Shown in pieces: positions 28,832-38,172 of a stretch of DNA of 64,000 bases. This DNA comes from Rubripirellula lacrimiformis (GTDB taxonomy: Bacteria > Planctomycetota > Planctomycetia > Pirellulales > Pirellulaceae): NCBI RefSeq assembly GCF_007741535.1, contig NZ_CP036525.1, positions 6,448,001 through 6,512,000 on the forward strand. Direction: 5' to 3'. Both the position numbers and the translations under genes were made by a program. The notes under the pieces were generated by a model. The model searched no databases. It was not told the DNA's origin and saw only the letters and a list, made by a program, of their open reading frames with translations. Positions within the stretch are counted from its first letter, which is position 1, and the number at the start of each line of letters is the position of its first letter.

Positions 28832-31800
28832 TCAACGGTTCGATGCCAAGAAGCGTCGTTTGGAAACTGGTTCGACTGATTCCAGTTCGCCAAAGTTAAA
28901 TGCCTGAGCCGTGGCTCCCGGCCCGATCACCAGATTATTGAACTCGTCATTGGCGGTGTTGGACGAGACTGCCCCTGTCCCGGCAGTGTCGGTCCCGTCA
29001 TCAAACCCGGCCGGATCGGTTTCGACGACGCGGTAGGTACCGGCTGCCAACTGAGCGAACAGATAGTCACCCGCCGCAGTGGTTTGAACCGTGGTGTCGA
29101 TCGTGTTGCCCAGCACATCGGTGCCGGTCAAACGAATGTCGACTCCTGCGATGCCGGTGTCGCCCGTGTCGAAGATTCCGTTGCTGTTGACATCCAAGAA
29201 CACCTTCCCCGCGATCGACGACGTCAATGGATCGACGGTCGTTGCCGCCGTTGCCGTGTTGTTGGCCGTGTTGGTTTCGTTGGTATCGGTCGCAGCGACC
29301 GCGGTGTTGGTTTGCGTCACCGAAACGCCCGAGTTGATCGTGGCGACAATGGTAAAGCTAAGCGATGCACCGCTGGCTAGGTCGCCACCGTTGACCGTGA
29401 CCACGCCGCTGGATGCCGACAATGCCGATCCGGTCGGGCCGGTTCCGCTGGTGAATGTCACACCGCTAGGCAGGGTGTCGGTGACCACAACATTCGTTGC
29501 AACCGACGGTCCGTTGTTGACAACCGTGACGGTATAGGTCAGCGAATCGCCAGCCGCCGCGTTGGCGTCGGAGACGGTTTTGGTGACGGCCAAGTCGACT
29601 ACCGGAGTGACGGTAACCGTGGCGGTGTCACTGTTGTTGGTCAGATCGGTTTCACCCGCAGCCGAAAGATCGGGGATACTAGCGGTGTTGGTGATCGTTC
29701 CCGACGCGGTGGACGCAACCGTAAAGTTCAACGTCGCCGTGGCCGATTGATTCGGTGCCAAAGTGATCGCAGGGAAGACAACGTTGCTACCCGAAACCGT
29801 GCCGGCTTGCCCGTTCAACGTTCCGCTGACGAACGTCATCCCAGCGGGAATGACATCGGTCAGAACGATGTTCCCAGCTTGGCTAGGACCGCTGTTGGTC
29901 AACGCCACGCTGTAGACGACGGTGCTGCCGACCGCTGGGGTCGCCGTGTTGACGGTCTTGTCGACGTCGATGTCGAACTGCGGGGTCAACGTCGTGGTGA
30001 CGGTGTCCGAGTTGTTCGTCGTATCCAGCTCGGTCCCTGACGAAGTGACGGTTGCCGGGTTGACCACATCGGCGGTTGCGTCGGCATTGACCGTCGCGGT
30101 GACCGTAAAGGTTCTGGTTTCACCAACCGGAATCGCACTGTAGTTGACGGTCACAACGCCGTTGGCAAAGTTGCTGCTGGTCGCGTCGGCGGCGGTGATC
30201 GTGACGCCCGCCAAACCGGCTGGCAAGGTGTCCGTGACGACCACGTTGGCCGCGTCGCTGACACTATCGGTGTCGTGGCTGACGGTGAAGGTGTAGACCA
30301 AAGTGTCTTGACCAGGGACGGCGGTTGCCTTGTCGACAGCCTTGTCCAAGATCAAATCGATCTCGCGACCCGCATTGATGTCCACGCTGTCGGTGTCGTT
30401 CGCCGGGACAGTATCGTCGTCCGTGGTCGAAACCGTGGCGGTGTTAGGGATCACTCCGAACGCATCGGAATCAAGCGTAACATCGAACGAGAACGTTTCG
30501 ACTTGCGATGGGTCCAGAACGCCGACATCAAAGGTCAAGGTTTGGCCGTTTTGAGTGACCGTGACTCCCGAAGTCCCAGCGTTCAGGCTGCCGGTGACGA
30601 ATGCAAGGTCGGCATCCAAAGTATCCACGACGGAGACGCCACGAGCTTGGCCAGGTCCGTTGTTGGAAACTTCGACCGTGTAGGTCACGGTGCGACCAGC
30701 CACTGCGGTGCCGGTTACTGTTTTGTCGATGGCAACGTCGACTTGACGATTGACGGTGGTGTCTTCGTCTGTCGTGTTGTTATCAGGGTTCGGGTCCGTG
30801 TTGGGGCTGGCGGTCACGCTTGCGGTGTTGGTCAGCGGGGTGTCGGCATCCGCATTGACCTGAACCACCAATGTGATCACCGATGCACCCTGGTTGGCGA
30901 GCGTTCCGACGGTCGCGGTGACTTCGCCAGTTTGGCTGTCAAAGGTGACCAGGTTGGAAGCCCCATCAACGTTGCCACTGACGAACGTCACACCAGCCGG
31001 CAAAGGATCCACGACCACGACACCCGCAGCATCGTCAGGTCCGTCGTTATTGACGGTAATCTGATAGGTGAATTGATTCCCCGCGTTGACCGGGTCCGTC
31101 AAGTCGATCTTATCGATTCGCAAGTCGGTGCTGATGACGTCGATCGCTTCGTCGTCACTGTTGTTGGTCGTGTCGGTTTCAACTTCGTCACCGGCCACGG
31201 TTGCGGTATTGGTCAAGTCGGCGGTCTGGTTGGCATCGATGTCCGAATTGAATCGGAACGTCGCAGTCGTGCCGGCGGGAATCGTGCCCATCACAACCGT
31301 GACGGTCGTGCCGTTGACGTTGGTCGTGAAGCTGCCCGATGCATTGGTTGTTCCGGTGAACGTCAATCCGGCCGGGAACGCGTCGGTGACGACCACGTTG
31401 GTGGCATCCAAGGGACCGAGGTTTTCCACCACGATGTCGAACACGGCATTGCCACCGGCGACAACCGTCGAATTGGCGGCGTTGAGTGTCTTGGTGATCT
31501 GCAAATCGACCTGTGGGAAGAACCCAAAATCGATGGTGGTGTTTGTATTGGGGTCGGTATCGTCATCGTTGATCGGCTCGGAATTCGATTCCAAGGTAAT
31601 CGTTCCGCTGGCCACGTCTCCGCTGGCCAACACGGTACCATCGTCAACGGCATCGGCGTTATCGTCGGGATCCGCGATCGGATCGTTGCCCGTGCTGTTG
31701 GCAAATCCAAACAGCGGGGCTCCGGTACCGAACTGCGACGCAGGAATCACAACCGCGTAGTTTCCGGGGTCCAGGTCCGGGAAACTGTACAGACCACCGG

Positions 31801-33079
31801 TTCCGGTCGTTGTGGTTGCGATCGGTGTATCGTTGGCTGGGTCGACCACATCGTTGGCACCGGCCAATTGATACAGTTGAACGGTGACACCGACTTGGCC
31901 TGATTCGCTGACCTGCAGAATGCCGTCGTTCTGGCCACCGGATGAGTTATCCTGGATCACCGATCCGCCCAAAGTCAACGTTTGGACGTTGGCCAGGTTG
32001 ACGGAGACGATTTCGGGAGTGATCGCTTCGACGATTCCGATGTTCACATCGTTGTTGGCAACGGTGATTGGAACGTTGGTTTCGATGGCACCCACGTTGT
32101 TGAAGTTCGCACCGGTACCGGTGTTGACGGTAAAGGACGCGAACGGGATGTACAGTTCTTGGTTGGTGGTCACGTTTTGAGGAATGGCGATCGTCGCGAT
32201 CGACGAATTGCCGCCATCGGTGTGCACGATGACCTCGATCGAATCGCCCACCTGTTCGGATCGCAGCAGTGCGATGAAGCCAGCGTCAGGGTCCACCGGG
32301 TCACTGGCAGCTCCCCCACCCAACGAAACGCCTACGCCACCGGTTTGCAATCCGATGGGATCCAGGGCCGCGGTGCTTTCGGGACCGTCATACTGAATCT
32401 GAACGTTTCCTGTACCGCCCGCACCTGGCGAAACCGTCAGTTCTTCGGTGGTCGTATTGATTTGGAACGTGATGTTGCCGGTATCCGCGCTGATCAGAAT
32501 ATCGCGGTTGTCACCGATCGCTTCGGAAGCCGCTTGCGTCAGGAAGGAATCGGGGTCACCCGCGGTAACGACTTGGGCGGCGACTGCGGTGGTCGCAAAG
32601 TCATCGATCAATGCAGTCTGCACACCGCTTTCGTTGACGACTTGTGCGGCAACCGGATCAGGCGTGTTCAGCTGTGGAACGTCCGCTTGTTGGACAAAGT
32701 ACGATCCGACGGACAAACCATCGAAACGATACAGGCCATTGGCGTCGGTCGTCGTCGTTCCCGCCAACGTATCGGATCCGTCCAGCGTGCCGGGGGTCGT
32801 CCCATCATCGTTGAACAGTTGCACTTGGATCCCTGTGGCACCCACGGTGCCGACGGAAACGAGGTTCCCGCCACCATCGACCAACACAGGCGGCTCGGTG
32901 CCGTTCTGGACTCCGTTGTTGTCCTGGTCGACGAACGCAGTACCGGCAATCACCCCCAGGTCGGACGCCATCAATTCGCGGCGTTCCATCTGTTCCAAAC
33001 GCAAACGGCGTTGATTCAGTTTGCGGTTGGTGCGTTTGGTATTGCGGCCCAAACGGTTCAAAATGTCTTGCCAGACCAT
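28832..33079 (-). CDS. Large cell-surface protein with SdrD-type and DUF11 repeats
   Basis: The product is 1,415 residues. The N-terminus carries the planctomycete export/processing-type motif RRLRLEQMERRELMASD. An SdrD/Cna-B-like domain (VFVDQDNNG-type, here GTAFVDQDNNGVQNG) follows, then a unique region, a second SdrD-like domain, six DUF11 repeats (each with NxGP..A..VVVTDTLPAG) and a final SdrD-like domain (GKVFLDVNSNGIFDTGD). It ends PVSKRRFLASNR. It is probably an adhesin or S-layer-like wall component. I chose the ATG at 33079 because of a GGGAAGA ribosome-binding site 6 nt upstream; the frame extends to 33145. A perfect palindrome lies in the leader. Confidence 0.9.
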   Translation of the reverse strand: MVWQDILNRLGRNTKRTNRKLNQRRLRLEQMERRELMASDLGVIAGTAFVDQDNNGVQNGTEPPVLVDGGGNLVSVGTVGATGIQVQLFNDDGTTPGTLDGSDTLAGTTTTDANGLYRFDGLSVGSYFVQQADVPQLNTPDPVAAQVVNESGVQTALIDDFATTAVAAQVVTAGDPDSFLTQAASEAIGDNRDILISADTGNITFQINTTTEELTVSPGAGGTGNVQIQYDGPESTAALDPIGLQTGGVGVSLGGGAASDPVDPDAGFIALLRSEQVGDSIEVIVHTDGGNSSIATIAIPQNVTTNQELYIPFASFTVNTGTGANFNNVGAIETNVPITVANNDVNIGIVEAITPEIVSVNLANVQTLTLGGSVIQDNSSGGQNDGILQVSESGQVGVTVQLYQLAGANDVVDPANDTPIATTTTGTGGLYSFPDLDPGNYAVVIPASQFGTGAPLFGFANSTGNDPIADPDDNADAVDDGTVLASGDVASGTITLESNSEPINDDDTDPNTNTTIDFGFFPQVDLQITKTLNAANSTVVAGGNAVFDIVVENLGPLDATNVVVTDAFPAGLTFTGTTNASGSFTTNVNGTTVTVVMGTIPAGTTATFRFNSDIDANQTADLTNTATVAGDEVETDTTNNSDDEAIDVISTDLRIDKIDLTDPVNAGNQFTYQITVNNDGPDDAAGVVVVDPLPAGVTFVSGNVDGASNLVTFDSQTGEVTATVGTLANQGASVITLVVQVNADADTPLTNTASVTASPNTDPNPDNNTTDEDTTVNRQVDVAIDKTVTGTAVAGRTVTYTVEVSNNGPGQARGVSVVDTLDADLAFVTGSLNAGTSGVTVTQNGQTLTFDVGVLDPSQVETFSFDVTLDSDAFGVIPNTATVSTTDDDTVPANDTDSVDINAGREIDLILDKAVDKATAVPGQDTLVYTFTVSHDTDSVSDAANVVVTDTLPAGLAGVTITAADATSSNFANGVVTVNYSAIPVGETRTFTVTATVNADATADVVNPATVTSSGTELDTTNNSDTVTTTLTPQFDIDVDKTVNTATPAVGSTVVYSVALTNSGPSQAGNIVLTDVIPAGMTFVSGTLNGQAGTVSGSNVVFPAITLAPNQSATATLNFTVASTASGTITNTASIPDLSAAGETDLTNNSDTATVTVTPVVDLAVTKTVSDANAAAGDSLTYTVTVVNNGPSVATNVVVTDTLPSGVTFTSGTGPTGSALSASSGVVTVNGGDLASGASLSFTIVATINSGVSVTQTNTAVAATDTNETNTANNTATAATTVDPLTSSIAGKVFLDVNSNGIFDTGDTGIAGVDIRLTGTDVLGNTIDTTVQTTAAGDYLFAQLAAGTYRVVETDPAGFDDGTDTAGTGAVSSNTANDEFNNLVIGPGATAQAFNFGELESVEPVSKRRFLASNR

Positions 33080-33123
33080 CGAGATCTTCCCGTATTGCTT
33101 GATCGTTCGCGATGCCGTCATTG

Positions 33124-33143
33124 GCCAAACAGCAGTGTTTGGC
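33124..33143. promoter_or_regulatory. Palindrome GCCAAA-N8-TTTGGC upstream of the DUF11 gene
   Basis: An 8-bp perfect stem (GCCAAACA / TGTTTGGC) encloses a 4-nt loop, 45 bp upstream of the chosen start. The same half-sites with the same 8-nt spacing occur upstream of the metal ABC operon at 55488-55507. It could be a regulator-binding site or a leader hairpin. Confidence 0.45.
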
Positions 33144-33363
33144 ATGGGTCGCGACTATGTTGGGGTGAATCAGGGCGTAGTTTCGTGACACGTATCGGTG
33201 GCAAAGTGAACTTCGCCACCAGTCCGTGTTCTGGGTCTATCGGACAACCGGCCCAATACTCTTAAGCGTTGCTGTCGCTTTTTCTGCTAAACGTGGTGAA
33301 ACACCACCTTCGGGGCACCGCGGCGGGACAAGTCATGCTCGCCGCCGCCGGGCCGCAGAATGA

Positions 33364-35031
33364 TTACCAGCGGTATTCGCCACCGATGCTAAGCCCTTGA
33401 GCCCAGTAGTCGGTCGTGTCGAAGTCAAATCCAGGTCGGTTCGCACCGGTGAAAGGATCCGATTCAGGTGGCAACAAAGCGGGGTTCACGTCGCGGTCGA
33501 TGTGATCGCCGGGGCGAACCACGTTGGACCAGTACAGGAACGTGTATCCCAAAGTGGCTCGGAAGTGGTCGGTCAGTTGATAACCGAGCTTCAGGTCCAA
33601 TTGAGGGATGACGCTGAATTCGTCTTGTTCGTGATTTCCGATGTTGGTGCGTTGAGCCAGCAGTCCGCCAACCAGAGGTGCACCGCCATCGATGGTGGTC
33701 GCCCCGTTGATGCGAACCGATTGCTTGGTATTGCCGACGGCCAAGCGAAGCAACGATTCGAAGCTCCAGTAGCCGCGTGTTCGACGATACTTCCAGCCCA
33801 GATCAATCCCGTTGAACTGGTTCCGGGTTTCAAAGCGATCGGCGATGTTGAACGTTGCCGCAGGGTCGATGCCTCGAAGCGATTCGGTGACCGATACGCT
33901 TTCGTCTAGTTGCACGTAGCGATAGCCGATCAGTGCTTCTTGGCGGCTGCAGTAGTGCCCGGGGCATCCACAGAACAGTCCGCTGGTGCAACCTTCGCTG
34001 CAGCAGCGTAGGAAGTTCAAGTGCATGCCGGCTCCCATCAATTCGCTGGTCGCACGGGCTGATACGTTGCCCGAGACAATTCCGTCGTACGAAACCAATT
34101 CCGAATCTTCGCGGGCCGGACCAGTCGTTGGGTTCACGTTGAAGAACGGTCGAGCCAGGATGGTGCTGCCCGAGCTGGTGCGGCTGAACGATTCGCTTTC
34201 TTCGCCAATTTGGAAGTACTCGCCGCTGATCGACAGGGTGTGACCGCGATCGAGCCAGACGCCAAAGTCAAGTCGATAACCGTCAAAGGCATCGTCCAGA
34301 ACGCGGTCGCCACCGAACAAGGTTTGGGCTCCGCGGCCCAGGACACCGGCGTCCGTTGCACTGGTGCCGGGGATGCTGGTGGTGACCAAAGGTGGCAATT
34401 CCATGCCGTCTTGGAACCACATCAGATATTCGGCACTGAACCAACCGTCTTGGGGAAGGCACAAGGTGACACAAGGTCGCCATGCTGCGGGGCTGACCAA
34501 TTCGCCACAGGTGCTGCAGCCGGCTGATCCACAGCCTCCGCAACTGCCCATCGAATCGCATCCGCCGCTGCAGGATGTTTCACCGCAACCGCAGGACGAA
34601 CCCATGGAATCGCAAGAGGAACCGTCTTCGTAGATCACTTCGCCCTGCATAGGCGACAGGATCACTTGACCGTCGAGTGTTTCGTGGTGGATGGGCGGAT
34701 CGATGATCGACATCGAATCCGAGGGTGGCACAGGGATGCCTCGGCTAGAAGCGTGACCGACCTGTTGGACGGGAGTCTTCACTTTGCGACGCGGCGTGGC
34801 GGGCTCGACAGGAGCGTCCACCAAAGGCCGCGATGTCGACGCGGAACTCGTTGACGAGTTGCTGCGGGTGGGCTGCCAGTTAGCCCGAGCGACGCTCTCG
34901 CTCGAACGAACACTGGTTTGGGATAGACCCCTCGAAGATCCAGTCTGAGCCTGAACTTCGGTGGTCATAACGACCAATAGGGCGAGAGAGAAACTGATGT
35001 AGTTACGGTAGGTAAGCACGGGCTTCACCAT
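33364..35031 (-). CDS. BBP7-like outer-membrane beta-barrel protein with Cys-rich linker
   Basis: The product is 555 residues. A signal peptide (ISFSLALLVVMTTEVQA) precedes a Ser/Thr-rich stretch and a Cys/Gly-rich linker (about 118-155, with units such as CDSMGSS and CGGCGSAGC). The rest (about 165-555) is aromatic-rich beta-strand sequence starting WFSAEYLMWF and ending in EYRW, a C-terminal aromatic as expected of a barrel. It resembles the planctomycete BBP7 family of predicted barrels, some with a Cys-rich region. I chose the ATG at 35031 because it begins the signal peptide; the frame is open upstream to 35283 but without protein-like content. Confidence 0.85.
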   Translation of the reverse strand: MVKPVLTYRNYISFSLALLVVMTTEVQAQTGSSRGLSQTSVRSSESVARANWQPTRSNSSTSSASTSRPLVDAPVEPATPRRKVKTPVQQVGHASSRGIPVPPSDSMSIIDPPIHHETLDGQVILSPMQGEVIYEDGSSCDSMGSSCGCGETSCSGGCDSMGSCGGCGSAGCSTCGELVSPAAWRPCVTLCLPQDGWFSAEYLMWFQDGMELPPLVTTSIPGTSATDAGVLGRGAQTLFGGDRVLDDAFDGYRLDFGVWLDRGHTLSISGEYFQIGEESESFSRTSSGSTILARPFFNVNPTTGPAREDSELVSYDGIVSGNVSARATSELMGAGMHLNFLRCCSEGCTSGLFCGCPGHYCSRQEALIGYRYVQLDESVSVTESLRGIDPAATFNIADRFETRNQFNGIDLGWKYRRTRGYWSFESLLRLAVGNTKQSVRINGATTIDGGAPLVGGLLAQRTNIGNHEQDEFSVIPQLDLKLGYQLTDHFRATLGYTFLYWSNVVRPGDHIDRDVNPALLPPESDPFTGANRPGFDFDTTDYWAQGLSIGGEYRW

Positions 35032-35368
35032 GGAATGCTTGGATGGCGTGTTCGTGAAACAGCACCGAAATCGTCTTCCCCCCCGGGAAGAACCGATCGT
35101 CAAAGCCGCACTGCGTCGGCGATCATCGACCGGTTCCTTAGCGATATCGGCGACTTCACCATCGAACATCAACTCAAAATCGGAATAATCCGAAAATTCC
35201 ATAAACTCCATGCAATCGACAAAGTCCCCCAAGCCGGAACAATGTGAACGGGCGACCGAAGTGGCAGCCGAACTGCTCGCCACCCCGCTCGACCTTTCTT
35301 CACTCGCTGCGCCAAACCCCCCGAGCCACCCGCTGCGTGCAGAGCCCCGCGGTGGCTGACACCGGTGG
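35032..35368. other. Intergenic region upstream of the barrel gene
   Basis: This 337-bp region separates the barrel gene from the upstream sulfatase, both on the minus strand. It holds a short hairpin (TCTTCCC-CCCC-GGGAAGA near 35074-35091). I see no gene and no convincing promoter hexamers. Confidence 0.45.
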
Positions 35369-37048
35369 TTAGATGTCGTCCTTGGCGGGATTCTTTTTCT
35401 GCTTCAGGTGCTCGTACATATTGAAACGCTCGGGAAACGCGACCCCGGTCTTCGTCGCCCAGATTTCCCACATCTCGACCATTTCATCACGTTTTTCGGC
35501 CCGAACCTCGGCCAGATTGTTCAGCTCGGTACGGTCCGCGTCCAAATCGTAAAGTTCCCAGGGTTGTTGGTACTGACGCACCAACTTCCATGGCCCCATC
35601 CGCATCGCCGCGTTGCCTTCGTGTTCCCAGTACATCGGTGACTGGTGAACGACCAATTCAGTTTCCGGGTCAGTTTCCGGGTCAGTTTCATGCAGCACAG
35701 GCACCAACGACTGGCCTCGAACGGCCGGCTTGTCGGACGGATACTCAGCACCGGAAAGATCGATGCACGTGGCCATGAAATCGGGCAGGTAGGCCGCCCC
35801 GCGATAGAACCCGCCGCGACGCGTGGCCGGAATTCCCTGCGGCCAATGCGCGATCATCGGCGTGCAGGCACCGCCCTCGTGGACGAAGTGCTTGTACAAC
35901 CGAAACGGCGTGTTGCATGCGTTCGCCCAAGCCTGCCCCAAACGCACCCCATCGACCGTCTTCAGCGGTGGGTCCTTGACCATCGCGGCAGATCCCTTGC
36001 CAAGCATGCCACCTTCCTGGCACGCACCGTTGTCGGACAAAAAGAAGATCAGCGTATTGTCGTACTGTTTGACGCGGCGCAAGTGACGCGTCAGTTTGCC
36101 AATGTTCTGGTCAATCGAATCGATACACCCAGCGTAGGCTGCCATGATCGAATCCATATCGTTTCGTTTGCGTTTCCCCAGCGAATCCCACTGTGGCCCT
36201 TCGTGCGATGCGTAAAACGTATCCGCCTCGAACAGCCCCAACTGTTGTTGTTTGGCCAACCGATCTTTCATCAATTGATCCCAACCGCCGGTGTACTTGC
36301 CTTTGTACTTTTGGAAGTCTTCCAGCTTGGCGTTCAGCGGCCAGTGCGGCGCGTTGTAGGCCAGGTACAGGAAGAACGGTTGGTCCCCGTCCGCTTCAAC
36401 GGCTTCGCTGATGTACTGACAGGCTTTGTCGGTGAACGTGTCGGTCGCATAGAAGTCTTTGTCGGTCGTGACCGCTTCGTTGCCTTCCATGATTCCCCGA
36501 TCTCCGCCGGGCTGGAAATAATTGAACGCGCCGCTCAACCCGCCGTAAAACCGGTCAAAGCCGCGCTGCAATGGCCACTCGGACTTGTTCTCGATGCCGA
36601 GGTGCCATTTGCCAGTCATCATGGTGTGGTACCCCGACGACTTCAAAACTTGGGCGATCGTGACGCAGTCGTTGTTCAGATATCCCTGGTAGGGGCCCGT
36701 GATCCCCAGCGGTTGACCGGGGGGTGCCGTCATGTGACCGATGCCGACCTGATGCGGATGCAGCCCCGTCATCAAACTCGCTCGCGTTGGGCAGCAACGA
36801 CCCGAGTTGTAAAACTGTGTGAACCGCAATCCGTTTTCGGCTAGCCCGTCAATGTTCGGCGTTTCGATCTCGCCACCGTAGCAACCGACGTCCGAATACC
36901 CCATGTCGTCCACTAGCACGATCACGATGTTGGGCCGTTCGGCCGCCATGGCAGTCGTGCCAAGGATCGCCGCGCCCAATATCGCCGCGCCCAATATCGG
37001 GGCTCCCAACGCCAATCCCATCCACAGGGTCCATGCAAATCGGTTCAT
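35369..37048 (-). CDS. Secreted sulfatase with repeat-bearing signal peptide
   Basis: The 559-residue arylsulfatase-type protein has metal-binding Asp residues in IVIVLVDDMGYSDVGC, formylglycine motif CCPTRASLMTG (Cys near residue 85), GKWHLG and LSDNGAC. The signal peptide contains three tandem pentapeptides (LGAPI, LGAAI, LGAAI) encoded by a 15-bp repeat at 36961-37011. A second in-frame repeat, a 12-bp unit encoding TDPE, lies at 35661-35690 near the C-terminus. The C-terminal tail is Lys-rich (EHLKQKKNPAKDDI). The start ATG at 37048 is the only one that gives a signal peptide. The substrate is unknown. Confidence 0.92.
   Translation of the reverse strand: MNRFAWTLWMGLALGAPILGAAILGAAILGTTAMAAERPNIVIVLVDDMGYSDVGCYGGEIETPNIDGLAENGLRFTQFYNSGRCCPTRASLMTGLHPHQVGIGHMTAPPGQPLGITGPYQGYLNNDCVTIAQVLKSSGYHTMMTGKWHLGIENKSEWPLQRGFDRFYGGLSGAFNYFQPGGDRGIMEGNEAVTTDKDFYATDTFTDKACQYISEAVEADGDQPFFLYLAYNAPHWPLNAKLEDFQKYKGKYTGGWDQLMKDRLAKQQQLGLFEADTFYASHEGPQWDSLGKRKRNDMDSIMAAYAGCIDSIDQNIGKLTRHLRRVKQYDNTLIFFLSDNGACQEGGMLGKGSAAMVKDPPLKTVDGVRLGQAWANACNTPFRLYKHFVHEGGACTPMIAHWPQGIPATRRGGFYRGAAYLPDFMATCIDLSGAEYPSDKPAVRGQSLVPVLHETDPETDPETELVVHQSPMYWEHEGNAAMRMGPWKLVRQYQQPWELYDLDADRTELNNLAEVRAEKRDEMVEMWEIWATKTGVAFPERFNMYEHLKQKKNPAKDDI
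36961..37011. repeat. 15-bp tandem repeat in a signal peptide
   Basis: Three units related to CAATATCGCCGCGCC follow each other in frame and encode the hydrophobic repeat of the sulfatase signal peptide. Confidence 0.8.
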
Positions 37049-37157
37049 CTTTTCAATCCGCTAACGGGAAAAACGGGGGGGAACGCATCGAACGACCGCG
37101 ATACCTGCGCAGGCGGTGGCCGAAACGGGACATGATGTGACGACCACGGTCGTCCTG

Positions 37158-37931
37158 CTACACGCGACGCAGCACAAAGACCGCGTCGGTCAGGTCGTTG
37201 TCGAATTCACGCGGTTCGTCGATATCATAATCAAAGTCGTAGATTCCGCTGATCTGCCAAACGTCGGAAACTTTTTCAAGCAATCGCTGTGCCTGTTTGG
37301 GGGTGTAGATCCGAAGCGGAAAATCGCTGCGAATCCGCTCGATCTGGCCGGTGCGTTTGACTGCTTTGATCGACACTCGCAGCATCTCCTGACGCCGCTT
37401 GCGATCAAAGTCGGTGACTCGCAGCGTCACACTGATCTTCGTCCCGCCGGCACTAGCCTTCCAACGCTCGGTACACTCCGGGTCAGCATCCATCGGGATC
37501 AGGTGCAGCCCCAGGATGTAGATCCCGCCGACTCGCATATTGTCGGCAACACTGCGCAAATGGGCAATCGCCGACGCTTCGTCCAGCATGTGACGAAAGG
37601 TATTGAAGGTGCAGAACGCAGCGTCGAAGGGCTGGTCGAACTGCATCGCCGTCATGTCACCAAGGACATAAGTGCCGTCTAATTTGCGACGTCGCATGCG
37701 GGTTCGCAGATACGACAACATCGGCTGGCTTAGATCCAAGCCGGTCAAGTCGTATCCTTTTTCGGCCATCGCGACGACCAAACGGCCGCTGCCGCAACCG
37801 GGTTCCAGCAACCGTTTGACATCGATATCGGTGAAACGTTCGAAGGCCTGCTCGAAGAATTCAACTTCGGCCTCGGTTTCGTCACGAAACACCATGTCAA
37901 AGTATTGAGGGTGGTCGTACCAGTTTGCCAT
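37158..37931 (-). CDS. Class I SAM-dependent methyltransferase
   Basis: The 257-residue soluble protein has the SAM-binding motif I, LEPGCGSGRLVVAMA, an acidic motif II end (GLDLSQPMLSYL), and a motif with TFNTFRHML typical of class I enzymes. The C-terminal part contains a beta-rich stretch (SVTLRVTDFDRKRRQEMLRV) characteristic of a small-molecule methyltransferase subfamily. The substrate is unknown. The ATG at 37931 starts MANWYDHPQYFDMVF, a common family opening. The gene follows the sulfatase gene's promoter region with about 110 bp between them and has no obvious operon partner. Confidence 0.85.
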   Translation of the reverse strand: MANWYDHPQYFDMVFRDETEAEVEFFEQAFERFTDIDVKRLLEPGCGSGRLVVAMAEKGYDLTGLDLSQPMLSYLRTRMRRRKLDGTYVLGDMTAMQFDQPFDAAFCTFNTFRHMLDEASAIAHLRSVADNMRVGGIYILGLHLIPMDADPECTERWKASAGGTKISVTLRVTDFDRKRRQEMLRVSIKAVKRTGQIERIRSDFPLRIYTPKQAQRLLEKVSDVWQISGIYDFDYDIDEPREFDNDLTDAVFVLRRV

Positions 37932-38056
37932 CAGAATCCTAAACTACGTCGCGCCGCATCGTCATGCCGCTTGGGTCACGGAAAGGGGGAAACCCACCAA
38001 GGTATCCGACCCGATGTCACTTCGACCAGCGGCCATCACTATCCTTTTCCCCAAGT

Positions 38057-38125
38057 AGGACGGCCTTTCCAGGCCGCCGGGAACTTCCCAAGCACAAATC
38101 CGGAACGGTCTGGAAAGGCCGTCCT
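38057..38125. repeat. 16-bp inverted repeat, REP-like
   Basis: AGGACGGCCTTTCCAG at 38057-38072 is perfectly complementary to 38110-38125, with a 37-nt loop. It lies between two minus-strand genes, just downstream of the cytochrome gene's neighbour region, and could be a dispersed repeat or a weak terminator. Confidence 0.8.
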
Positions 38126-38172
38126 GCGAAAGCGTCGCATCTACCGCTGACCACTTCGTTGGCGAGATGGCT

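Noticed and set aside
30275-31903. Long open frame antisense to the DUF11 gene
   Set aside because: It mirrors the repeats of the real gene on the other strand and shows no domain or start signal.
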